Shown piece after piece: positions 13,171 through 25,216 of a stretch of DNA of 64,000 nucleotides (position 1 is the stretch's first letter; every line of letters starts with the position of its first letter). The notes below the pieces were generated by a model. The model was not told the origin of the DNA, did no database searches, and saw only the letters and a program-made list of their open reading frames with translations. Origin of the DNA: Synaphobranchus kaupii (Eukaryota; Chordata; Actinopteri; Anguilliformes; Synaphobranchidae); contig CM056395.1 in assembly GCA_029718625.1 (NCBI GenBank), positions 21,044,246-21,108,245 on the forward strand, in the 5' to 3' direction. The translations under genes were made by a program, and so were the position numbers.

Positions 13171-13670
13171 NNNNNNNNNNNNNNNNNNNNNNNNNNNNNN
13201 NNNNNNNNNNNNNNNNNNNNNNNNNNNNNNNNNNNNNNNNNNNNNNNNNNNNNNNNNNNNNNNNNNNNNNNNNNNNNNNNNNNNNNNNNNNNNNNNNNNN
13301 NNNNNNNNNNNNNNNNNNNNNNNNNNNNNNNNNNNNNNNNNNNNNNNNNNNNNNNNNNNNNNNNNNNNNNNNNNNNNNNNNNNNNNNNNNNNNNNNNNNN
13401 NNNNNNNNNNNNNNNNNNNNNNNNNNNNNNNNNNNNNNNNNNNNNNNNNNNNNNNNNNNNNNNNNNNNNNNNNNNNNNNNNNNNNNNNNNNNNNNNNNNN
13501 NNNNNNNNNNNNNNNNNNNNNNNNNNNNNNNNNNNNNNNNNNNNNNNNNNNNNNNNNNNNNNNNNNNNNNNNNNNNNNNNNNNNNNNNNNNNNNNNNNNN
13601 NNNNNNNNNNNNNNNNNNNNNNNNNNNNNNNNNNNNNNNNNNNNNNNNNNNNNNNNNNNNNNNNNNNNNN
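13171..13670. other. Assembly gap (500 N)
   Basis: Exactly 500 N bases. A round number usually means a placeholder length. The right edge falls inside a 47-48-bp tandem array, so the gap probably hides more of that array. Open frames drawn across it are not real. Confidence 0.99.
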
Positions 13671-13959
13671 CCTGTCTGAGTAGATCAGATCTGCCCGATA
13701 CCACAGAGCGATAAAGGTCTGTCTGAGTAGATCAGATCTGCCCGATACCACGAGAGCGATAAAGGTTCTGTCTGAGTAGATCAGAATCTGCCCGATACCA
13801 CAGAGCGATAAAGGTTCTGTCTGAGTAGATCAGATCTGCCCGATACCACAGAGCGATAAAGGTTCTGTCTGAGTAGATCAGATCTGCCCGATACCACAGG
13901 AGCGATAAAGGTTCTGTCTGAGTAGATCAGATCTGTCTGATACCACAGAGCGATAAAGG
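13671..13959. repeat. Minisatellite, 47-49-bp unit, about 6 copies, truncated by the gap
   Basis: The unit starts CTGTCTGAGTAGATCAGATC and ends GCGATAAAGGTT. Copies vary by one- or two-base indels (CACAGAGCG, CACGAGAGCG, CACAGGAGCG), which could be real or the result of noisy reads next to the gap. The last copy is diverged (TGTCTGATACC). Confidence 0.9.
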
Positions 13960-16723
13960 CCCGTGTGAGCCACGCATTTTGGCAGATCTCACAGAGGGGC
14001 GGAATGAGGTGATGAGGCGGGAGAATGTGATAGAACTTTTCTCTGAGGGGTTAGCAGGGAAGCCTTACTCGGTGCAACCAAGGAATTAAAAAAGAAAAAA
14101 GATCATTAAGGTGACCTTTGATTGATACGCAATGTCTGAAAATGCTAATTCTGGATTGAATGGGTGTTAGAGTCCAGAGTATTGTGCTATTTAATTTTTC
14201 TGCATACAAATATGCGTACAAATATCAATTATCGTGCTATTTTATGGTCCTCCGATTCATAATAATTTGTCTTGTTGTTTAAAAAATGCCATATGAGGTT
14301 TACCAGTCCCTGTGGATTTAATTGTATAAACTATCTAACTGGGTTTTGTGGAAAATGCTAATGCTAAATGCTAACCAGGGGTAAATAGATGTGGACATCC
14401 CTGTCTGACTGGGTAGGCCATTTCCTCCAGCCTTCCGTGCTACCTGTCCTCATAGGAGCCAGTAAGGCAGCTGTGGCCCCACCCTGTGGCCACCCCCCAT
14501 GAAGGAATCCATTGTTTGACAGAATTGTAACATTGTTCCCCCTCCATTGAGCATGGCGGGAGAGGGGCGGGGGGGGGGGTAATGCAATACAATATTACTC
14601 TTTTCTTTTATTCTTTAATACGGGATGGACTCCCCATATGGGTGTATATGCCTGACAAGCAGCCCTGCCTGGCTCTTGGCCTGCCCCGCCCCCATCATCA
14701 AATTCAACAGTACACTATAAACTGCATTCTTGGAGAACGTGCAGACACAGCGTATGTCTGCACGTATTTCCTGCGACGCGATATGAAGTGTGAGACTAAT
14801 CTCAGCAGCAATACGCCGGCGGCCATATTGTTTATAAGCATCAGTGTGCTGTCATCGTGTGTATTAACATGGTGCACCCACCGAGATACGGAATTATCTA
14901 AGTTGAAATAACCCACAGGGAAGTGGGCGGCAGGGAGGTCCTCGATGTTGTGACTGCTCTCGGAGCGAGGTTTTCTCCTCGCAAGCGTCGAGTGACCTCC
15001 AGAGAGCCGTCGGCGGGATCAAAGGCTGACAGCGCAGGTGGCAGCCCCTATGCGCGGCTTCTGAAACCTGGCCGCGATGTTGCTGACTGCGGGCTAACTT
15101 TACCGCCAACAATAACAATAATGTATCCATGTTTCACACCTTTTCCCTCCAGGCAACAGCTTGTGTTTGCCTCGTCTTTGCGCTTGTCTTCGTTTAGCTA
15201 CATTTTAGTGAGCTGTTCTGCGAAAATGATTGTCAGTCATCGCCTGTTTTATAAATCTGGCTCAATTAAACGTTTTATAACATTACACATTCTTGTACGC
15301 CGTGTTACACAATATATTAAAAAAGTAATTATTGAAAATGATCCCCAGAGAAAGCGTGCCTAATTTGGCTCATTAGTGAGTGCTGTAGCCTATTAATTTG
15401 CGATAGTTTTATTTGAAGAACAATTATTGCATGAACAAGGATATAAATGCCTATTTCTATTAAAATAGGTTTCACCTCTGATGTCCAGATATCCCCCCAC
15501 CCAAATGTCATGGTTCTTGTGCGAAGCGATGAGCTTAGATGGGCTGAATGTCCTGTTCTGATCATAGTACATTCTTATGTTCCTCTGAACTGTCTTACCC
15601 AAATGGTGATGGGACCAGTGCCAGATGCTTGAGAACGTACTGTACTGGTATGATTGCATCTTAGCAATAAAAATCCCTTCCTGCCCCCTTGTCCTCAGAA
15701 CAGCAGTAATGGACTAGTTTCCCACAGCACTGCCATATAAGATATAAAAGAGAAAGATCCAGAAGGCCTTGAATATTGTCCATCCTTATTATTGCGCAAA
15801 CGGAATGAGGGAAAGAGTTCTGGCAGACAGCAGAAAGGTGGGCGGATGGATGTCTGTCGGTCCGGAGGTGCAGGTGTACGGCGCTGGTGTGCACTTTCTG
15901 TGGGTCAGCTAAGCCTCGATCAATCAGTCCATCACTGCTGGATCCATACAGGAAGGGTATTAAGAGATTAACTGTAATTGAACCGTCATAATGACCTTTG
16001 ATTTGCAATGGCTGTTCAGAAGACGTAAGGGCCCACCCGTACTGCTGACTCACGAGAGGAATATTCGCATCTGTGGGAAATTATTTTTTCATGTGTGTGC
16101 TATTCACTTCCCAGTCTATCTATACAATGAACTCCTTTTTTATCAGAATGGAATGAACAAAAGCTACAGCATGCTCATGTGATTTAAAATATATATATAT
16201 TTAGTTTGTTCCGCTGAAGGAAAGGTGCCCTGAAGATGAACAAACACTGGTAGCAGAAATGGAATCCCTCACCATTTAACGTTTCATCCCTTCAAAGGCT
16301 TAAGAAGGACCCTTACCATGGGCCTCATTCATGAAGCGTTCTTAAATATGCGCGTACATTTATGTACAAACAAGTCGGTACGAAAAAATTGCGTCGGATT
16401 CATCAAACCGTGTTAAAAAGTCGGATTTTTTTGTTTCCACGTACGTAGCACGCTCACGTTATTTGGAATGATGGTTTGGGCCAACTGAAGCATACAACCC
16501 AGAAAAATTGGTTGGAGCAAAAACCAATATACATTGGCCCTCCAGATATGGCACATATACTTCTTAAAAAAATACATATCAGAAAACCGGGAGAGGGACA
16601 CACTACAAGTAGAATTGGCTTTGGATTGTGGGATATTTATTTTCTCTGCCAGACAGATACTGCACATCAACAGGGGTTAACTGAGGGGAAGCCCCCATGG
16701 TCTCCTATATCAAAGGAAACACC
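13960..16723. other. Intergenic DNA with scattered repeat fragments
   Basis: No exon was recognised. About 15524-15585 is a short copy of the same interspersed repeat end as 9915-10108. About 16320-16445 starts GGGCCTCATTCATGAAGCG and resembles the end of a fish DNA-transposon-derived repeat, family unknown. The rest looks unique. Confidence 0.4.
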
Positions 16724-17568
16724 AGATACTGCATCATAAGCAGATATAACAGACAGGAGAGAGGCACAAGCTACTGTACCATAACCAGATATAACAGACA
16801 GGAGAGAGGCACAAGCTACTGTACCATAACCAGATATAACAGACAGGAGAGAGGCACAAGCTACTGCACCATAACCAGATATAACAGACAGGAGAGAGGC
16901 ACAAGCTACTGCATCATAACCAGATATAACAGACAGGAGAGAGGCACAAGCTACTGCACCATAACCAGATATAACAGACAGGAGAGAGGCACAAGCTACT
17001 GTATCATAACCAGATATAACAGACAGGAGAGAGGCACAAGCTACTGCACCATAACCAGATATAACAGACAGGAGAGAGGCACAAGCTACTGTACCATAAC
17101 CAGATATAACAGACAGGAGAGAGGCACAAGCTACTGTACCATAACCAGATATAACAGACAGGAGAGAGGCACAAGCTACTGCACCATAACCAGATATAAC
17201 AGACAGGAGAGAGGCACAAGCTACTGCACCATAACCAGATATAACAGACAGGAGAGAGGCACAAGCTACTGTACCATAACCAGATATGACAGACAGGAGA
17301 GAGGCACAAGCTACTGTACCATAACCAGATATAACAGACAGGAGAGAGGCACAAGCTACTGCACCATAACCAGATATAACAGACAGGAGAGAGGCACAAG
17401 CTACTGTACCATAACCAGATATAACAGACAGGAGAGAGGCACAAGCTACTGTACCATAACCAGATATAACAGACAGGAGAGAGGCACAAGCTACTGCACC
17501 ATAACCAGATATAACAGACAGGAGAGAGGCACAAGCTACTGTACCATAACTAGATGTAACAGACAGGA
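16724..17568. repeat. Minisatellite, 45-bp unit, about 18-19 copies
   Basis: The unit begins CAGATATAACAGACAGGAGA and ends TACTGTACCATAAC. The period is exactly 45 bp across the array, so nearly every copy is in the same reading frame. This gives a 296-codon plus-strand frame of a 15-residue repeat and a long minus-strand frame. Copies differ mainly at a T/C site (CTACTGTACC or CTACTGCACC) and by ACC/ATC. No promoter, splice site or unique protein part supports a gene. Confidence 0.95.
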
Positions 17569-18240
17569 GAAGATAAGGGTCAGTTGATGGCCAAAAGGAT
17601 TTCTTGAAATGAAAAAAAAAACCTTGATTCCTAGCTGTGTGAAGAACAGTAAAAATGGTTCTGAAAAACAGACAAACAACCTGTGGATAGTTTTATGCAT
17701 AAATAGTTCTTCGCTTCTCATAACTGTGCAGTGAGAAGTGGCGGGGGGGTGTCATGGACTGTACAGGAGAACCTTATCTCATACTCAATCACAATATTAC
17801 ATGTTCCGTTAAGCCAGGGGCCAGCAAGGCATATTTTTAAGCTTTTAATATGTCTTCCTGAACAAGTTAATCAACTAGCCAATCAGGAAAATAATTGTTG
17901 GCCAAACTGAAACTATCCCCGACCCCCCCCCCCCCCCCCCCCCCGCGTTTGAAAGACAATGAACAATAAATGTTGATTATGCATGTTTGTTAGTGCCAGC
18001 AATGACTGTGATACTCAATATCAGAGACCTGTTTGACTGTATTAGATACAATAGTTTAAAAAAATAAAAAATAAATAAAAAATCTTCATTGTTTGCACTT
18101 TGAGGCTCCTCTTTCCACAGCTTGTAAAGAAAGGCTGCAAAACTGAAAAGTGCAGGCCATGAAAACAAAGTCCAACCGCCCAGTCAGTCAGCTGAATGTC
18201 CTTAGTAGGCTAGTGTATGTTTCAGCACAGTGGAATATAG
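17569..18240. other. Intergenic DNA with a 22-base poly(C) tract
   Basis: Non-coding sequence containing a 22-C homopolymer at 17923-17944. No gene was recognised. Confidence 0.5.
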
Positions 18241-18510
18241 GGGTGGCAGCGTAGTATAATGGTGAATAATGATTATGCCCCTATGGAAAAATAATATGCT
18301 GCAGTATATTGTAAATATATCAAAATTATCTTCACAATATATTTAAAATATACTGCAGCATATTACATTTCCATAAGGGTAATGGCTTGTAACCAAAAGG
18401 TACACTGCCGTTGTACCCTTGAGCAAGGTACCTCACCTGCATTGCTTCAGTATATATCAGAAATGGATACTATGTAAAAAAAAATACAAATGCCGTGTAA
18501 GTCGCTGTAA
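18241..18510 (+). mobile_element. tRNA-derived SINE, interrupted copy
   Basis: The head GGGTGGCAGCGTAGTATAAT and the body words GGCTTGTAACC, ACTGCCGTTGTACCCTTGAG, CAAGGTACCTCACCTGCATT and ATGGATACTATGTAAA match the second SINE copy at 27257-27480. The A-box-like tRNA head is present. A foldback element at 18272-18383 splits the tRNA-related part, and the L2-type 3' tail (TCTGGATAAGAGCGTCTGC) is missing, so this copy is inactive. Confidence 0.8.
18272..18383. mobile_element. 112-bp MITE nested in the SINE
   Basis: The left end ATTATGCCCCTATGGAAA pairs with the right end TTTCCATAAGGGTAAT, and the match continues inward through AATATGCTGCAGTATATT and its complement. The whole element is a near-perfect hairpin. 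It interrupts a recognisable SINE head, so it inserted after the SINE. No clear target-site duplication could be assigned. Confidence 0.8.
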
Positions 18511-21500
18511 TGGAAGGGATTTTGGGGCCCTTAAACTAAAGTGGCATATGATTCACCATTTATACCAGTATTATGAAGCGATATACAGTATAGTACATGT
18601 CGTATATGGTTCTCCAGACTAAAACCAGAGACTCATGCCCCCTACAGGGGACAGAAATGATTAGCTGGGTCTTAGGAGGATATTTTTCAACATTAAACAT
18701 ACATTGATATTGCATTTTTGTTGGCTTTCGTGGTAGGGACGCATAACTTTCAGTGTTAGAATATGGAGCTGAACATGCGGTAGGTCTATACATTTGATAT
18801 TGGTGCCTATGTCTGGAATGATCATTCAAGAAAACACACACACAGTTATTGTATAAATTACCTATTTTGGCAGCAAATGGGATGTTTACCACAGTGGATC
18901 TGGTTTTTTCTTCTTCTTTTTTTGGCAAGGCTTGTGGCATTTCATGTGTTGAGTTCCAGCATGTCATTTTGGTCATTTCTTTTCTTTTTTTGAGCCCAGG
19001 TTTTGTCTTTTGACACCTGGGAACTGAATCCTGGATGCCAGTGAATGAATGCAATACCCTGTTATAAAGTGATAGAAAAAAGTAGCAGATGATGACGGAT
19101 ATTTGGGAGGGAATTTCCAACTGCCCTGGAGCTTTGCGCAGCCTTAAATGACATGGAGACAGTTCCCTCTGCCGCAGCAGGGCTTTGAAGCGGCCGCGTT
19201 TGGCAGGCTAATAGCCTTGCGGTACTGTTAGCCGTAGTGGACGCTCTTGATGTGAGCTAAGTTTGCTGAACCTCCGGGGGGACGCGCTTTGCGAATGAAA
19301 CAAATTAGTTTCTTCTTCAGTTACGTCTTCTGACAAATTACGCTTTCATGTAGGTGGGGCTCCTATTCAGGCCTAATCAATCTTTAAATTTAACAATTTT
19401 TTTTAACTTTGTTTTTTGGATGCTCTTATGCAAATACAAACCCCAGACCCCTGCTGGAAAAGATGGATTTATAGTTCTAGCAACAGCCCAAAAGGAACGT
19501 AGAAACAGCCAGGCCCAACCTACACATGATCTGTGTGTTTCTACCAGAATCTTGAGGATTCCGAGCTCCTCATTTGAGAGGTTTAGACTTGGGCTGGGAC
19601 CAGAAATGCTCATGAAAAATAAATAAATAAATAAAAATTAAAAACATGTGCCATTACAGGAACCATGGACCTCTGAAAGCTCTCTGGCATGACACAAGTA
19701 AAGTGCGCCAGGCAGGCATTTTACATGTGTGTCAACCCCATTTCTTCACTAGTGAAGGGGGTGTGGCTTCACCAATCAAAAGTCTTTGTTTTCCAACGCA
19801 GAATACTTTTGGTTTAAAAAAACCCTGCGAGAGTAAAGAAATATCCCACAACCCAAGGCCCATTCAGCTTGTAGTGTTTCCCCGTCCCCAATATGTCAAC
19901 CCCCCATTGCATAAGGTCACTAAGTCAGGCAGAATCAAACATTTCACTCTCGTGTCCTCATCTCTTCCTCAATAGTGAAGTTGGTGTGACTTCACCAATC
20001 AGAAGTCTTTGTTTTCCAAGGCAGAATACTATTGGTTTAAAAAGAGTGCATTGCTGTTAGTGATTAATGTGTGAACCCCACTCAGAGGTTCACGAAGCTC
20101 CACTCTCGGATGACTGTAATGCATGGGCCCAAGTCCCGTGCTTTAGAACAACAGGGCCCCAGGATGTCTACAGGCATGTTGAAAAGGATAGGCACTCTTT
20201 CATTGTTATGTACCACATTCATGAAATGTATGGATAGTAAGTAATGAGTAATGAGTCATGGATTCTGAGTAATATACTAATTTAGTGCCTTACAACAAAA
20301 TAGCCATCAGCACCGAACCAAGAACACAAAAGTTCCTTTGATGAGCTGTTGGCCCGATTGCATTCCTCTGCCATCGCACCTTGTCAACATTCAAGTTTTC
20401 TAAAGTGAATCTAAAGGTGTTCTCCGGGCTACCATTGGATTAGGACGGGCACAATAAATGCTTTGAAAAAAAAACAACAAGAACTTTTAGATTTTCCTGT
20501 CTAAGCCCAGTGACGGGGTGTTTGATCTTGTTGATGTCTTCTGCATGTGTGCGCTGTTGAACGCACTCGCATGTGTCAACACAAATAGCGTCAGCCACCC
20601 CCCCCCCCCCCCCCCTCAGGCACGCCCCCAGTTCACTCTTCTCTTCCCAGCTTTGCTTTCATGAGACTTCCAGAAGGTTTATCGTGATGAGTTGTGTCAT
20701 CGTTTGTCATTGTTCTCTTTTCAAAAAGCCCAGACGTAGCGCCACGTCTTCATCGATTCACAGCTGTTGCGCCGCCACGCCCTCTCCCCGCTCCGCCGAG
20801 CCGACGTGCCCGCGCTCAGGGGCTGCCATACCAACTGTCGTTTTGTTTAGTTTGCGGTTCTTACTTAATGTTTGTGTCTAATCGGAGCTCAAAATGAATA
20901 ACATTTTATGGGAGCCGGGGGAAAAAATCAGCATGTACTTGAGATGAATCCCAGGGAATGTGCTTAGCTGGACACTCAGAAAGAGTGACAAGTTACTGAC
21001 CGGTTTCAGGCAGATTTAGAAACACAGTCTGATACAGCAGTTATTGTGGTGGAAGACTACCATAGGCACCCAATCAGCCAGAATAGGCTGATGTGCTTGA
21101 GTGGGTTGTTATATACAATTTTCATAGGCCACTTGGGCTATATAAAGCAAAGGTAAAAGTGAATTGTAGAATTTCTAAATACAATCAAAGATCATGCATC
21201 TCAAAATGATCAACGTACAACCAAATAAAAAAAAAGCTTAAACAATTTGTCAACAAGGGAAAATCGCAGCATAACAAAATGCTCATGTTCTTGACATAAT
21301 TGTACAGTCAGATGTGAAAACATCACGAATGAAAGCAGTTTAGAACTGTGAAATGTTTAAAAGTGAACTCAAAATACACACATTTAAAGAATACACACTG
21401 GTCAGGATCCCATAAATATTCATGACTTTGCAGTGGCAAAACAGAATGACTTGTTTCTGTTTGACGCTCAAATTTTTTGCAATGGGCTTGATAAGGCCTA

Positions 21501-22273
21501 ATTGCATACACTAGTTACTTAATAATACTTGTTCAGTTGACTAATGAGTTCATACTCATAACTCTGAGGTTTTTATTTCGGAGATTATACTGCACTTTAA
21601 TCACTGGAGAAAAACCTTTTCATCCAGGCTGAGCAGAAGGCTAATGTTGCCTGAACATCCTTCGCAGTGTAGAGATAATGGAATCAATCTCTTTAAATAA
21701 AGTAATACACCAGCTGAAATTAAATCCTGTTGAAAGTGTTTTAGATTTCACTTCGGTTTTGCATAGCATAACGTATTCTGCAGTCGCTTATTGTCCTACT
21801 GAAAGGGAGAAGAAGGCGGTGATTAGGAGAGGATATTTACATTGTTTACCGCAGAAAGCAGCCCGATATGTGTGAGGGTGTTCCATTAGAACTGAAAGAC
21901 TCCCTGAGCTGAAAGCTTGGAGCACAGCTATAATTTCACTGCATTATATCAACTCTTAATGAGATCATTTTTATTGCAGAGGGTTATCTTAGAGGGCTTA
22001 TGGTAAAGGGTAAATAAAAAGGGAGCTTTTATTTCCGACACATTGATGCTGTTTGAAAACGGATGGAAATTCAACAATATACTGGTATTTCAGATTCCTC
22101 AGAAGTAGTGAAGAAAAAAAATAGATGTTCCACCAGTGCAGGTTATCAGGTGATCAAAACGGGAGCAATCATTCCCTTTCCCAACCCGGGAATTTCCTCC
22201 CCATTAAATAACTACAGAGCCAGCTGTGTTCTACAATGCAGTGCATGTTTTGAAGTTCAACAGCGTCCCCACT
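18511..22273. other. Intergenic DNA, no gene recognised
   Basis: Contains a 186-codon minus-strand frame (19120-18560) with no recognisable domain, signal or splice context, probably chance. A poly(C) tract lies at 20598-20615. The stretch 21590-22060 is unique, AT-rich and free of repeats and may be conserved non-coding sequence. No RNA gene was seen. Confidence 0.4.
19738..20044. repeat. Direct duplication of an about 80-bp segment
   Basis: The segments at about 19738-19817 and 19966-20044 are close copies. Both contain AGTGAAG, a GTGTGGCTTCACCAATCA-type word, GTCTTTGTTTTCCAA and a TTGGTTTAAAAA end. They lie about 228 bp apart in the same orientation. This is either a local duplication or two copies of a short dispersed repeat. 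Confidence 0.7.
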
Positions 22274-22600
22274 CATACACACACACACACACACACGCAC
22301 GCATGCACACTCACACATACCCAGATTACCCACACACACATACACACACGCGCACATGCACACTCGCACACAGACACACACTACACATACACACATGCAC
22401 ACATGCTTGCACGTACCCACACTCACACATACCCAGATTACCCACACACACACACACACACACGCGCGCACGTGCACACTCGCACACAGACACACACTAC
22501 ACATACACACTTTCACTCAGGCATGCACACACACATAAATGCACACATGCACGCACACACGCGCGTACACACACACACACACACAGACACACACACACAA
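22274..22600. repeat. CA-rich compound repeat with a segmental duplication
   Basis: CA runs are mixed with unique words. A segment of about 90 bp (CACTCACACATACCCAGATT through GCACACAGACACACACTACA) occurs at about 22308-22395 and again at about 22420-22510, so the array grew by duplicating a larger block. Frames across it are low-complexity artefacts. Confidence 0.9.
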
Positions 22601-24516
22601 TGTTTGCTTTCCTGCAGGTTATGGCAGAAACATCCAGGGTGTGTTGCTTCCTCAAATGTGCATTCAGAAAGATCACTTTCAGAGGAGCCTGCGTTGAAAC
22701 TTAAGGAGGAAGTGGGGCTATGGATGACAGCAAACACAACCTTTTAATTTTCATTCATTCATAATTTTATTCTTCTGGAACTATTAAGCCCTGCCCTTAA
22801 GAATCTATACTCAAGGTTGTGTGAAAACTATTTTTTCAGTTTGTTTTTCGGTTGCCATGGTTGCTGTGGCTTATGTTTTTTGTGAAAATGGATATGTGTA
22901 CCCTGTGTACATTTTGATTAAATTAGACCTTTGAAATACATTTAAATCACAACAATGTTAATTTAGGCAAGTGTTTCTTAAACTGTGTGTCATGACCCAA
23001 AGCGGGTCATGAGAGTGTATGAACGGGGTCCCGGAATGAGGCTGTCGTTCACTAAACTATGTTAGTGTATGCGGACGTGACGGGCCCCAGAAAGGTACTA
23101 AATTTCTAATCTGGGTCTGGATATTAAAAAGTATTTTCTAATTTGGGTCCCGATATTAAATCGTTTAAGAAACAATGATTTAGACAATCGTGATGACTGA
23201 TCTAAATGTCATCATAGCCTCCTTTTTTCTTTGTAACATTTTCACATCCGATGGTCTGTGGTTTGCCCTGAAGCACACGCCTGATGTCAGCCGCACCACC
23301 AAACCTATGAGAGCGTAGTTTTTCTCCCCACCTGGCAGCGCCGACTGCTTTTAACACTGTGGAGAACATTCGCCTGCTTCACCAACCGCTCCATGTCCTG
23401 AAAACCGCTCCCCCAACCGCTCCCCGTTCCCTCGTGCGTGCTGGGGCGGGCCCTGTCCCGCCCGCTGATTTAACCCAGGTCTGAATCTGAGAGTTTTAAA
23501 CGGCTGATTTACGTCTTGAAAGGTGGGTCCCTGCGTTTGATATCCGCGCTGTGATCTTATAAAAGGAGATGTCTGCAGGCAACGACAAAGCAAATGGTTG
23601 AATAATGGACACCTCTGGAGGCTTGTAGTGTATAAGTCACACATTAAATACAATTTTAAATACATACTTTTTTTTTTTTTTAAATGAACAGTAATCGTGT
23701 CTTGGAATGGGAGTGAAGGTTAAATATGATCTGTGCATTTGCTCTCGTAAATTGAAGAATCATTTTCAGAATATGGCAATCATCAGTCTAAGCTCTCATT
23801 AATTGGAAAAGCCACCCACATAACTTCCTCGTTTGTCATTGATAAAAGTACCCAGTTGCCCCCTTTTATTTTTATATGTCTTTACTTCAAGTGAAACCTG
23901 GAAGGTAGTGATGGAGAATGTTATACATTTTTATTTATTTTTTTATTTTTTATTTAACCTTTATGGGTAAACCACATTGAGATTGAAATCTCTTTTGCAA
24001 GAGGACCCTGGCCAAGAAAGGCAGCACACAAAAACAACATTTAAACATAAAATCACCAAAAACATTCACAGCGTGGAGTTTAATGAATAATAATAAATAA
24101 ATAAATAAGCACTCAACCACATGAGCACTCATACTCAAACATCATCAATTTTACACTTAAAATTCAACATTGGAATAAAACATTCAACCTTTAAATGTTT
24201 TTGTAAGTCATTCCAGGATGATGGAGCATTATAGCCATAAGAGCTGGTGGGTACAAATAAGACTCCGCTGTAGAATAGTGGTCAAGGTGTCAGGCAATAA
24301 TGCAAGTTTAGCGGTCACGTTGGAATATGCAGTTATGTATTTGAGCATAGGACTTAAAATGAATGGCTTCAATAATTACTCGGCTGTATGAAATGTTATG
24401 CATACATTCCCAATATTTTTAACATGCTAAAAACACTTGTTTCTCCCTTCAGAAAGGTTTATTTATTTATTTTAGTTGTTATGTATAATGTATAATAATA
24501 TACCTTAGGCAAAGCC
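22601..24516. other. Intergenic DNA, no gene recognised
   Basis: Mostly unique sequence apart from the interspersed repeat near 23925-24330. A short diverged duplication (TCTAATCTGGGTC and TCTAATTTGGGTC) lies near 23100-23160. Confidence 0.4.
23925..24330. repeat. Interspersed repeat, probable retroelement 3' region
   Basis: A T-rich start leads into TTTAACCTTTATGGGTAAAC, then CATTGAGATTGAAATCTCTT, TGCAAGAGGACCCTGGCCAA and, further on, AAGTCATTCCAGGATGATGG. This order of words is common in fish interspersed repeats as I remember them. No coding remnant is visible and the family is not assigned. Confidence 0.5.
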
Positions 24517-25216
24517 CAATTCCAAAAAAGTTGCGACAGTATGTAAAATGCACATAAAAGCAGAAAGCTTTGTAAATTCTATTATACATATATTTAATTG
24601 GAAACAGTACAAAGAAAAGATATTTAATGTTTTACCTTATCAACTTTATTGATTTTGGCAAATATACGCTAATTCCGAATTTGATGCCTGAAACACATTC
24701 CAAAAAAGTTGGGACAGGGGCAAAGACTGGGAAGTTTAAAAAACACCTGTTTGGAACATTCCACATGTAAACAGGTCATGCTATCATGATTGGGCATAAA
24801 AGGATATCAAAAGACTCTTGATATCTTATTTTCAGGTACTCTTACAAGCGATACTATAACCTCTTTGCATTTGAATGGATGTAATAGCTGTAAATTACAC
24901 GAGAATAGTATGGAACACATGGCTGGTTAAATGGCTGTAAGTCATAAAGGGTCTGAGGTATCAAACGAGCCTCAAACCATCACTCTGCTGCCAGATATGC
25001 AGTGTGGATGGATCACTTTATGGGTTGTTTCTCCTGACTTATTCTTCCATAGAATTCAATAGGAAAATGAGTCAGGAGAAACAACCCTTAAAGTGATCCC
25101 TCCATATCTACTGCATATCTGGCAGCAGAGTGATGCTTTGAGGCTCATTTGATACCTTTGACTGCTTTCTGATTTTATGTGCATTTTACATACTATCCCA
25201 ATTTTTTTTAGAATTG
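24517..25216. mobile_element. 700-bp non-autonomous TIR DNA transposon
   Basis: The left terminus CAATTCCAAAAAAGTTGCGA, followed by CAGTATGTAAAATGCACAT, is inverted at the right terminus (ATGTGCATTTTACATACT, then a T run, then GAATTG). The arms extend about 50 bp. Left-side internal sequence also repeats the motif CATTCCAAAAAAGTTGGGAC near 24697. No transposase frame is present. The superfamily is unassigned, though AAAAAGTTGGGACA termini are common in teleost genomes. Confidence 0.75.
24956..25157. mobile_element. Nested palindromic element inside the TIR transposon
   Basis: Left arm words (AGGTATCAAACGAGCCTCAA, CTCTGCTGCCAGATATGCAG, GGGTTGTTTCTCCTGACT) recur as complements in the right arm (AGTCAGGAGAAACAACCC, CTGCATATCTGGCAGCAGAG, TTGAGGCTCATTTGATACCT). 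The hairpin is about 200 bp with a short loop near 25045. It lies wholly inside the 24517-25216 element, either as a later insertion or as its internal subterminal structure. Confidence 0.75.

Noticed and set aside
13093..13751. Minus-strand frames across the gap
   Set aside because: They consist mainly of undetermined residues from 500 N bases.
16724..17568. Regular direct repeats resembling a CRISPR array
   Set aside because: Units are joined head to tail with no unique spacers, and the sequence is vertebrate.
16697..17587. A 296-codon repetitive frame
   Set aside because: It is the in-frame reading of a 45-bp minisatellite. The short non-repeat ends have no protein signature.
18560..19120. 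A 186-codon minus-strand frame, the longest outside repeats and gaps
   Set aside because: It has no recognisable domain, signal peptide, codon bias or splice context. A frame of this length is expected about once by chance in 64 kb.
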